Positions 1 through 4,967 of a stretch of DNA of 7,275 nucleotides are shown in pieces. The stretch is from the NCBI GenBank assembly GCA_964572065.1, contig CAZNER010000096.1:1-7275 (forward strand), in the 5' to 3' direction. Numbering within the stretch: position 1 is the first letter of the stretch; each line of letters opens with the position of its first letter. This DNA is from CAZNER01 sp964572065. GTDB lineage: Bacteria; Patescibacteriota; Dojkabacteria; JAHIVN01. The position numbers and the translations under genes were made by a program. The notes under the pieces were generated by a model that worked only from the letters and a program-made list of their open reading frames with translations, was not told the origin of the DNA and did no database searches.

Positions 1-160
1 CAGTCCACAGAAAGTAGGAGGAGATTTTTATTGTTCTCTTAACCAACTCACAACACTTGAAGGCAGCACACAGACTGTAGGAGGGGATTTTTATTGCTCT
101 GATAATCCGGTATCAGAAGAAGGATTATATAAGACTGTTGATAGAGATTATTTAAAATAA
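1..160 (+). CDS. 3' end of a leucine-rich-like repeat protein (partial)
   Basis: The frame is open from the window edge to TAA at 158-160 and encodes 52 visible residues; the start lies outside the window. Two 21-residue repeats are visible, each with the pattern VGGDFYC followed by an N and, in the first, NQLTTLEGS. The second repeat breaks off after SDN into a short C-terminal tail (NPVSEEGLYKTVDRDYLK). The repeats match those of the protein at 2129-3502 in sequence and period, so the two genes are paralogous in this part, but this one has no DUF1599/Nmad1-like domain after the repeats. Such repeats resemble those of short leucine-rich or BspA-like solenoids that are common in phage genomes and probably fold into a binding surface. 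The ligand is unknown. The coding frame is certain; the function is inferred only from repeat architecture. Confidence 0.85.
   Translation, partial: SPQKVGGDFYCSLNQLTTLEGSTQTVGGDFYCSDNPVSEEGLYKTVDRDYLK
25..66 (+). repeat. 42-bp exact direct repeat (copy 1; copy 2 at 2488-2529)
   Basis: By direct comparison, positions 25-66 are identical over 42 bases to positions 2488-2529, and the flanks on both sides are also closely similar. Both copies lie in the same register of the 21-residue coding repeat, in two different genes 2463 bp apart. The identity is exact, including synonymous positions, which suggests recent duplication or gene conversion rather than selection on protein sequence alone. Confidence 0.9.
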
Positions 161-163
161 TTT

Positions 164-325
164 ATGGAAAGAAAAACTATTAAACTTATATCTTTTATAG
201 AAACACCACTGCTCTATAGATTATTTAAATTAGGAACTTTTCGTTTATTGGGCATATTTTGGCATAAACACATAGAATATTTTTTTGACGCTAAAAATAG
301 TGAATGGGTTTTTTTGTATGAATAA
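164..325 (+). CDS. Small unknown protein, 53 aa
   Basis: ATG at 164 lies three bases after the stop of the preceding repeat gene, and the frame runs to TAA at 323-325, giving 53 residues. The protein is rich in aromatic and hydrophobic residues (LISFIETPLLYRLF, LLGIFW, IEYFF) with scattered Lys, Arg and His. It could be membrane-associated, but no clean 20-residue membrane span is present. No good Shine-Dalgarno site is visible before the ATG, so translation may depend on the upstream stop. Support comes from the way it fills the gap exactly and from its 8-bp overlap with the next gene (ATGAATAA at 318-325). I do not recognise a family. Confidence 0.5.
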   Translation: MERKTIKLISFIETPLLYRLFKLGTFRLLGIFWHKHIEYFFDAKNSEWVFLYE

Positions 326-533
326 AAAAGTATATCGATGTTATAATATTTCCTGTGATTATTTTGATATATATGAAGATACTTTATGTAAAAGATATTA
401 TAGGGTTATAGATTGCAAACATAGACAAACAAAAAGAAAAGCTATGGAACAATTAAATGAAGAATACGAAGAAATACAAATAGCTTTAAGTGTGTGTAAA
501 CAAAAAATGGGGGTTATAAAATATTTTTTATAA
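318..533 (+). CDS. Small cysteine-containing unknown protein, 71 aa
   Basis: I chose ATG at 318 over an in-frame TTG at 285 because it overlaps the upstream stop (ATGAATAA), a typical translational-coupling arrangement, and because the TTG would overlap the upstream gene by 41 bases. The frame ends with TAA at 531-533. The N-terminal half contains four cysteines (C8, C13, C24, C33, with H35 nearby) among many tyrosines. These could bind a metal, but the spacing does not match a zinc finger I know. The second half is helical and charged (AMEQLNEEYEEIQIALSV). The family is unrecognised. Confidence 0.65.
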   Translation: MNKKVYRCYNISCDYFDIYEDTLCKRYYRVIDCKHRQTKRKAMEQLNEEYEEIQIALSVCKQKMGVIKYFL

Positions 534-549
534 GAAAGGAGTTATTTAA

Positions 550-798
550 ATGGCAGTATCAAGACAAGCATTAATAGATATTAGCGCTATTACTAGCTGC
601 GATTCTGGATTATACCAAATTGGAGAAATTGATTTTAAACTGCGGGTTGAAGATTTAGAACATTATTTAAAAAAATATGGCACAAAAGGTAAAGAAGAAT
701 TATTATTGTCTTTTTCTTTTCTAGCGCATAGAATGCACCAGTTAGTAGAAAGAATGGAAAAAAACGGACAAATACCCACAAAATATAAAAAACAATAA
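550..798 (+). CDS. Small unknown protein, 82 aa
   Basis: The start is set by a strong ribosome-binding site, AAAGGAG at 535-541, eight bases before ATG 550. The protein is soluble-looking and mostly helical: an N-terminal part with SCDSGLYQIGEIDF, then a charged helical stretch (VEDLEHYLKKYGTKGKEELLLSF) and a basic tail ending KYKKQ. It stops at a double TAA (796-801) just after a run of six A. The next 110 bases are open in the +1 frame and read like protein (see 802-910), so the true product may be longer. No family is recognised. Confidence 0.75.
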   Translation: MAVSRQALIDISAITSCDSGLYQIGEIDFKLRVEDLEHYLKKYGTKGKEELLLSFSFLAHRMHQLVERMEKNGQIPTKYKKQ

Positions 799-801
799 TA
801 A

Positions 802-910
802 GAAAATTAAAAAAGTATCAGATACAATAGTTATTGATACACCGAATTATGAAGATAATATAGTGTTTCTTATAGAAAGGCGTCTCGGAATGGAAAAGGA
901 CAACCTTTAA
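802..910 (+). other. Open coding-like stretch in the +1 frame, possible frameshifted C-terminus of the 550-798 gene
   Basis: The 132 bases between the genes at 550 and 931 have no ATG-started gene of useful length. The frame one base ahead of the 550-798 gene is open through this stretch to TAA at 908-910, seven bases before the AGAGG site of the deformylase gene. It reads KKIKKVSDTIVIDTPNYEDN then IVFLIERRLGMEKDNL, which is plausible protein. It has no ATG near its beginning; a GTG at 863 would give only 15 residues. A +1 shift on the six-A run at 787-792 would join it to the upstream gene. The alternatives are a non-standard start, a base error in the A run, or chance. Confidence 0.35.
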
Positions 911-930
911 AATTTTAAGAGGTATTTTAT

Positions 931-1449
931 ATGGATAAAATTGTAAAAGATATTTTATTACTTCGTCAAAAGTCTGATTTTTGTAGTAAGAAAGAATCCA
1001 AAAATATTTTTGAACAATTAAAATTAGTTATGAAGTTTCATGATAATTGTCTTGGACTTGCCGCTATACAACTTGGTATTAAAAAAAGAGCGTCTATTTA
1101 TAAAAGAAATAATGAATCTTCTGAGTTAGTTGAGTTATTAAATCCTACAATTATAAAAAAAGAAGTTCCTATTATTTATAAACAAGAAGGATGCGCGTCT
1201 TTTCCAGGACAATATCATGATACTAAAAGGTTTAAAATTATTACTGTTAAAGATGATATACACGGAGAACGCAAAGTTGTAGGTATGGAAGCAATAATCG
1301 TACAACACGAAATAGACCATATGGATGGTGTTTTGTTTTTTGATCGTAAACAACAACCAATAGAAAGGACAACTAAAAAAGTAGGTAGAAATGATCCGTG
1401 TCCTTGTGGCTCTGGAAAAAAATATAAAAAATGTTGTGGTAATTTATGA
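931..1449 (+). CDS. def: Peptide deformylase with C-terminal SEC-C zinc motif
   Basis: This 172-residue enzyme should remove the formyl group from the N-terminal formyl-methionine of nascent proteins in the cytoplasm. All three deformylase motifs are visible: motif I as GLAAIQ at 42-47 (the usual first glycine is C40 and the usual proline is I46), motif II as EGCAS at 86-90 with metal ligand C88, and motif III as HEIDH at 126-130 with ligands H126 and H130 and catalytic E127. Residues 152-170 are a SEC-C motif (RNDPCPCGSGKKYKKCCG; C157, C159, C168, C169), a zinc-binding tail best known from SecA. The deformylase part of about 145 residues is shorter than most bacterial enzymes, as in other phage deformylases. 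The start is supported by AGAGG at 918-922. The stop overlaps the next start (ATGA), so the two are probably co-translated. The family is certain; the role of the zinc tail is inferred. Confidence 0.93.
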   Translation: MDKIVKDILLLRQKSDFCSKKESKNIFEQLKLVMKFHDNCLGLAAIQLGIKKRASIYKRNNESSELVELLNPTIIKKEVPIIYKQEGCASFPGQYHDTKRFKIITVKDDIHGERKVVGMEAIIVQHEIDHMDGVLFFDRKQQPIERTTKKVGRNDPCPCGSGKKYKKCCGNL

Positions 1450-2093
1450 TTGTAGCTATAGATTTTGACGGTACTATTGTGACTAATACTTATCCTAGTA
1501 TAGGAAAGTTATTACCGGGGGCGAAAGAAACTATACAATTTATTAAAAAGTTAGGACACGAAATAATTATATGGACTTGCCGCAATGGGATGGCACTTAT
1601 TAGCGCTAAAAAGTTTTTAGAAAAAGAACAAATACCTTTTGATAGAATTAACGAACAATCTCCTGATAGATTAAAACGTTATCCAGAGACAAGGAAAATA
1701 TCAGCAGATATTTATATTGATGATAGAAATCTTTTCGGTTTTGTAAGTTGGGAAAAAGTATTTACTTATTTTATGCAAGATATATTAAATACTAAAGAAT
1801 TAACAGACGTCGATAAAGTACTTAAGAATTTTTATAATAACAAAGAATTCTTATCAAAATTTTTATGTGGGGATGTTTTATATAAGAATAATAATTTTAT
1901 AGGAGGTATATGTGGTTATTGTGGTGATATGGTAATTATTTATAAATATGGATATAATAAAAATAAAGGTCTTGATATGAATATTTTATATGCTACACTA
2001 TTACAACTTTATATGTATTACCCAAATACTTATATGGATTGTAATAAACATTGGGAATTACCTTATTGGCATTTTCATTTAAGAAAATGTTAA
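1446..2093 (+). CDS. HAD-superfamily phosphatase with an extra C-terminal region
   Basis: The protein has 215 residues. Residues 1-112 show the HAD hydrolase motifs: motif I DFDGT at 6-10 (nucleophile D6, acid/base D8), motif II as WTCR with T44, a lysine (K84) before motif IV, and IDDRN at 91-95 (D92, D93) for magnesium. Short phage HAD proteins of this type are usually about 120-150 residues. Here about 95 residues follow that I cannot assign: a charged helix, then an aromatic, cysteine-containing part (GGICGYCGD, YMYYPNTYMDCNKHWE, WHFHLRKC). The substrate is unknown; small HAD enzymes act on sugar phosphates, nucleotides or 5'/3' nucleic-acid phosphates. It starts inside the deformylase stop codon (ATGA at 1446-1449), indicating translational coupling. 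Confidence is high for the fold and low for the substrate. Confidence 0.85.
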   Translation: MIVAIDFDGTIVTNTYPSIGKLLPGAKETIQFIKKLGHEIIIWTCRNGMALISAKKFLEKEQIPFDRINEQSPDRLKRYPETRKISADIYIDDRNLFGFVSWEKVFTYFMQDILNTKELTDVDKVLKNFYNNKEFLSKFLCGDVLYKNNNFIGGICGYCGDMVIIYKYGYNKNKGLDMNILYATLLQLYMYYPNTYMDCNKHWELPYWHFHLRKC

Positions 2094-2128
2094 TTTTTTG
2101 TATATAAAGATATATTAAAGGAGTATTT

Positions 2129-3502
2129 ATGGTTAATCGAGTGTTAAAAGCGGCAATAACAAAACTACAAAAAGCAATCAAAAAACAAAATCTAACCAAA
2201 AACCCTGACGATACATACAGTAGTATCGGAAATGTAACTGCTAAACCATTTATAAAAGATGGTAAACTTATAATACAATTTAAAGAAGTAGGAGGAAATT
2301 TTTATTGCGCTGATAACCAACTCGCCACATTAGAAGGATGTCCCCAGAAAGTAGGAGGTGATTTCAGCTGTCGTAGTAACCAACTCATAACATTAGAAGG
2401 CAGTCCACAGTCTGTAGGAGGATATTTTTATTGTTCTGATAATAAACTCACAACACTTGAAGGCAGTCCACAGACTGTAGGAGGGGGTTTTTATTGTTCT
2501 CTTAACCAACTCACAACACTTGAAGGCAGTCCACAGAAAGTAGAAGGAAATTTTTTGTGTTATAAGAACCAACTCACAACATTAGAAGGATGTCCACAGT
2601 CTGTAGGAGAAAATTTTGATTGTTCTGATAACCAACTCACAACATTAAAAGGCAGTCCACAGACTGTAGGAGGGGATTTTTATTGTTATAATAACCAACT
2701 CACAACACTTGAAGGCAGTCCACAGTCTGTAGAAGGAGATTTTGATTGTAGAAAGAATCAACTCACGACATTAGAAGGCAGTCCACAGTCTGTAGAAGGA
2801 GATTTTGATTGTTCTGATAATAAACTCACAACACTTGAAGGCAGTCCACAGTCTGTAGGAGGATATTTTTATTGTACTGATAACCAACTCACAACACTTG
2901 AAGGCAGTCCACAGTCTGTAGGAGGAAGTTTTAGTTGTTCTCATAACCAACTCACAACACTAGAAGGCAGTCCACAGAAAGTAGGAGGAGATTTTAATTG
3001 TTTTCACAACCAACTCACAACATTAAAAGGCAGTCCACAGACAACTAAAAAAAATCTAACAAATAAAGAACCTTTACATAACAATTTAAATTATCTTTAT
3101 GATAAAGCATCAGAAATTACAAAGCATTTTGATTTGAAAGGTCGGCAAGTTAGGCCCTTTTTAATATTAGTTATACAGAAGGTTATAGAAGTATTTAATA
3201 AAAAGAATATTGATTATGGCAATGATACTTTCCGTTCGTGGGGAGAACTTGCCGAATTATCTATTTTAGTTAGAACTAACGATAAAGTACAACGATTAAT
3301 AAATTTATGGAAGAATAAATTAAAAGGCGTTGATATACAAGTTAAAGAATCGCATGAAGATACGTGGACAGATATGTTTATTTATGGGGTAATAACATTA
3401 CTATTGCGTCGAGGTTTATACACTCTAGATTATGATACGGCTTTTGATAACCAAGAAGAAGAGAAAGTAAAACAATTAATTATAAAAGGACTTAACAAAT
3501 GA
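2129..3502 (+). CDS. Repeat-solenoid protein fused to a DUF1599/Nmad1-like domain
   Basis: The protein has 457 residues and starts after AAAGGAG (2117-2123). Residues 1-53 form a basic helical cap. Residues 54-305 are twelve uninterrupted 21-residue repeats, each of the form VxGxFxC...NQLTTLEGSPQ, with one cysteine at a fixed position in every repeat, as expected for a stacked beta-solenoid with a cysteine ladder. Residues 306-457 are helical and carry the signature of DUF1599, the nucleotide modification associated domain 1 (Nmad1), found in phages: KNIDYGN at 359-365, LVRTNDKVQRL at 380-390, and ESHEDTWTDMFIYGV at 407-421. Nmad1 proteins have been linked by genome context to modified-base or nucleotide metabolism, and their acidic residues suggest metal binding. 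The solenoid may recruit a partner or nucleic acid to this domain. The stop overlaps the start of the ClpP-like gene (ATGA). The repeat region differs in codon use from its neighbours. The domain call is from motif memory, not a profile search. Confidence 0.85.
   Translation: MVNRVLKAAITKLQKAIKKQNLTKNPDDTYSSIGNVTAKPFIKDGKLIIQFKEVGGNFYCADNQLATLEGCPQKVGGDFSCRSNQLITLEGSPQSVGGYFYCSDNKLTTLEGSPQTVGGGFYCSLNQLTTLEGSPQKVEGNFLCYKNQLTTLEGCPQSVGENFDCSDNQLTTLKGSPQTVGGDFYCYNNQLTTLEGSPQSVEGDFDCRKNQLTTLEGSPQSVEGDFDCSDNKLTTLEGSPQSVGGYFYCTDNQLTTLEGSPQSVGGSFSCSHNQLTTLEGSPQKVGGDFNCFHNQLTTLKGSPQTTKKNLTNKEPLHNNLNYLYDKASEITKHFDLKGRQVRPFLILVIQKVIEVFNKKNIDYGNDTFRSWGELAELSILVRTNDKVQRLINLWKNKLKGVDIQVKESHEDTWTDMFIYGVITLLLRRGLYTLDYDTAFDNQEEEKVKQLIIKGLNK
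2288..3043 (+). repeat. Twelve tandem 63-bp coding repeats
   Basis: Twelve consecutive 63-base units encode the 21-residue repeats of the 2129-3502 protein with no insertions or deletions. The most conserved part is the DNA encoding NQLTTLEGSPQ; most variation falls at the two to four codons around the fixed cysteine. Eight of the twelve units contain AGGAGG (units 1-4, 7, 10-12), a perfect Shine-Dalgarno sequence inside the coding region. The codons CTC and AAC are used at fixed places in nearly every unit, while the surrounding genes prefer TTA and AAT. Near-identical units elsewhere (1-110) show that the array can spread between genes. Confidence 0.95.
2488..2529 (+). repeat. 42-bp exact direct repeat (copy 2; copy 1 at 25-66)
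   Basis: This copy lies in unit 4 of the twelve-unit array and is identical to bases 25-66 in the upstream repeat gene. Recombination between the copies would delete 2463 bp, including the deformylase and HAD genes, and would join the two repeat genes in frame. Confidence 0.9.
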
Positions 3503-4140
3503 TAGATTCAAAATACAGAGATATAGAAGTTTTTTATGACTATGATATATATTTACCTACCGGAACTATTTATTTGGGGTCTATTAACGATGATCCTGAT
3601 TACGGTTCTGAAGTGGAAGCCGGAATAGATTATGCAGTAGCTTCTCGTTTTATAAAAGGACTACATTTGTTAGAAGATACAACTTTTGATAATATTGATA
3701 TTATTTTAAATAACCCAGGAGGAGATATCAATCACATGTTTGCTTTATATGATGCCATAAAAACTTTTCCAAAACACACAACTATTAAATGTTTTGGTCA
3801 AGTTATGTCTGCGGCATCTGTTATATTTCAGGCGGGTAATAAAAGATTAATGGCACCCAATTGTTATATGATGATACATGATGGGGATTGGACATATAGT
3901 GGTAATACTAAAGATTATGAAAATTGGGCTACAGTTAGTAAAGATGTCAGAAAACGTATGTATAACATTTATTATGAACGTATGTTAGCTAAAGATTCAA
4001 GCATTAGTCTTAGACGTATAGAATATATGTGTAATCACGATAAAATTTTAACTGCGAATGAAGCAGTTAATTTGGGGTTAGCAGACAGTATTATTAAACC
4101 TTATGGCGAGGAGAGTAGTAATGAAGAAGAAACAGAATAA
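3499..4140 (+). CDS. ClpP-like serine protease
   Basis: The 213-residue protein matches the ClpP peptidase family (S14). The oxyanion-hole region is NNPGGDINHMFALYDAI at 71-87. The nucleophile is S104 in GQVMSAASVIFQAG (aligned to GQAASMGA of bacterial ClpP), the base is H127 in MMIHDG, and the acid is D181 in HDKILTANEAVNLGLAD (aligned without gaps to the RDxFLSAxEA segment). The catalytic triad is therefore intact. The length is close to that of cellular ClpP (about 195-207). The C-terminal tail is acidic (EESSNEEETE) and lacks the usual basic end. The usual loop after the histidine (QPLGG) is replaced by DGDWTYSGNT. No unfoldase gene is visible, so it may borrow host ClpX/ClpA, act alone, or serve as a maturation protease. 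ATG 3499 overlaps the previous stop. Confidence 0.88.
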   Translation: MIDSKYRDIEVFYDYDIYLPTGTIYLGSINDDPDYGSEVEAGIDYAVASRFIKGLHLLEDTTFDNIDIILNNPGGDINHMFALYDAIKTFPKHTTIKCFGQVMSAASVIFQAGNKRLMAPNCYMMIHDGDWTYSGNTKDYENWATVSKDVRKRMYNIYYERMLAKDSSISLRRIEYMCNHDKILTANEAVNLGLADSIIKPYGEESSNEEETE

Positions 4141-4558
4141 AAGGATTAAAAAAACAAAAAAAGTTAATATAATATTAACAGAAAAACAATTAATAATATA
4201 TAGAGATGCTTTGGAATTTTTTTCTAGGTTTTTGTCTGGTCAAAGTTATTTACCTATAGCTCTAGAGCTGTTATTGTTTAAGGGTAAAAATAGAAATATC
4301 ATCTACAAAGCATTAGGTTTACTATTAAAATTAATTTATCCAGATTTACCAGAACATGCATCGTACGGTATAAGTAACCATCCAGATAAAGAAATGCGAA
4401 GGATAATTAATATCTCATATGAAATGTATAGAGAAGTTTATGTGTGGAGCGAAAAACAACAACCAACCAATGATCGTATTTCTTGTTATAAAAGTCCTAC
4501 TTTAAAAGTTTCTGATGAACCATTACCTGTTGTAGAAACTCTTAAACAAAATAAATAG
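4121..4558 (+). CDS. Basic unknown protein, 145 aa
   Basis: I prefer ATG 4121 to the in-frame ATG at 4103 because GAGGAG at 4108-4113 sits seven bases upstream of it; the earlier ATG has no such site. It overlaps the end of the ClpP-like gene by 20 bases in another frame. The first 14 residues are almost all Lys, Arg, Asn and Gln (KKKQNKRIKKTKK), suggesting nucleic-acid or membrane-surface contact. The middle is helical and hydrophobic (YLPIALELLLFKG, ALGLLLKLIYPDL), and the C-terminus looks disordered. No family is recognised. It could be a partner or substrate of the ClpP-like protease, but only position suggests that. Confidence 0.75.
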   Translation: MKKKQNKRIKKTKKVNIILTEKQLIIYRDALEFFSRFLSGQSYLPIALELLLFKGKNRNIIYKALGLLLKLIYPDLPEHASYGISNHPDKEMRRIINISYEMYREVYVWSEKQQPTNDRISCYKSPTLKVSDEPLPVVETLKQNK

Positions 4559-4587
4559 TTGAAAAAATCAGTATAAGGTTTTATATT
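4559..4587 (+). promoter_or_regulatory. Possible sigma70-type promoter
   Basis: TTGAAA at 4559-4564 and TATATT at 4582-4587 are separated by exactly 17 bases and lie at the start of the 145-base gene-free stretch 4559-4703, directly upstream of the gene at 4704. The expected RNA start is near 4594. The AT-rich background makes chance matches likely, so this is tentative. Confidence 0.4.
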
Positions 4588-4602
4588 ATTTATATAAATC
4601 AT

Positions 4603-4672
4603 CATATTTAATATGTGTCTATATTAATTAAACATATATCTACTATTTCTTTCATATATCCTCTATTTTTTT
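4603..4672. promoter_or_regulatory. Palindrome and 20-bp tandem repeat in the intergenic leader
   Basis: A perfect inverted repeat, CATATT-T-AATATG, lies at 4603-4615, about 10-20 bases downstream of the expected RNA start of the promoter at 4559-4587, where an operator could sit. It is followed by two tandem 20-base units at 4633-4652 and 4653-4672 that agree at about 17 of 20 positions (both begin CATATATC and include TATTT). The + strand from about 4640 to 4686 is pyrimidine-rich. Function is unknown; a repressor site, an iteron-like site or simple AT-rich drift are all possible. Confidence 0.35.
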
Positions 4673-4684
4673 TCTCTTATTTCT

Positions 4685-4704
4685 TTAAAAAAGGAGTTTT
4701 TTAA
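4685..4704 (+). promoter_or_regulatory. Hairpin with Shine-Dalgarno GGAG in its loop
   Basis: TTAAAAAA (4685-4692) and TTTTTTAA (4697-4704) are perfectly complementary and enclose the four bases GGAG, the Shine-Dalgarno core for ATG 4704. The first base of the start codon is the last base of the stem. The eight-pair stem is all A-T, so it would be marginally stable. It may expose or hide the site depending on temperature, but it may also be chance. Confidence 0.4.
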
Positions 4705-4967
4705 TGGCTAGAAAAACACCTATAAAACAATCCAAAAAAATAAATGTTAAAAGATATTGTGGTAATTCTACAACTCGTTTTTATTCTCAAGAAATTAAAG
4801 ATTTCGTAAGAGCCTGTGTAGAGTCTGGAGAAGGTTATACAGGTTCTGATGTTTATAGGGGCTTATTAGTTTATATAAAAGAAAATAAAATAAAAAATAA
4901 CAAACTTCTTACTTTAGCAGGTATATGTAAATTGTGGGAGTATATAAAAAATGAAAGAAAACAATAA
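4704..4967 (+). CDS. Small basic unknown protein, 87 aa
   Basis: ATG 4704 follows AAGGAG (4691-4696) with seven-base spacing. The N-terminus is basic (MARKTPIKQSKKINVKRY), followed by YSQEIKDFVRACVESGEGYTG and the helical SDVYRGLLVYIKENKIK and LAGICKLWEYIKNERK. The pattern of a basic arm plus three helices could suit a small nucleic-acid-binding protein, but no clear helix-turn-helix can be claimed. It is the first gene after the gene-free stretch and overlaps the metallophosphoesterase gene by 17 bases, so the two are probably co-translated. No family is recognised. Confidence 0.75.
   Translation: MARKTPIKQSKKINVKRYCGNSTTRFYSQEIKDFVRACVESGEGYTGSDVYRGLLVYIKENKIKNNKLLTLAGICKLWEYIKNERKQ

Noticed and set aside
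787..793. A AAA AAC, a classical -1 frameshift heptamer, near the end of the 550-798 gene
   Set aside because: The zero frame reads AAA AAA CAA here, so the heptamer is out of register for a -1 slip, and the downstream open frame is +1.
815..840. Inverted repeat GTATCA...TGATAC between the 550 and 931 genes
   Set aside because: Six-base arms with an AT-rich spacer, no T run after it, and it overlaps a coding-like open stretch; not enough to call an operator or terminator.
1138..1356. Minus-strand open frames (also at 1993-2199, 4914-5204 and 5895-6170)
   Set aside because: All lie opposite well-supported plus-strand genes, lack ribosome-binding sites, and have low-complexity Phe/Ser/Asn-rich compositions typical of antisense AT-rich coding DNA.
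1941..1948. TATAAATA late-promoter-like box inside the HAD gene
   Set aside because: It lies within coding sequence about 180 bases from the next gene start, and one or two matches are expected by chance in AT-rich DNA of this length.
2288..3043. Regular 63-base repeats as a CRISPR array
   Set aside because: The units are contiguous, in frame and coding, with no unique spacers between identical repeats.
3499..4140. Apparent loss of the ClpP catalytic aspartate (M177 where many ClpP proteins have D)
   Set aside because: Counting along the E. coli and S. aureus enzymes shows the catalytic aspartate is the later one in the RDxFL segment, which aligns with D181 here. The triad is intact.
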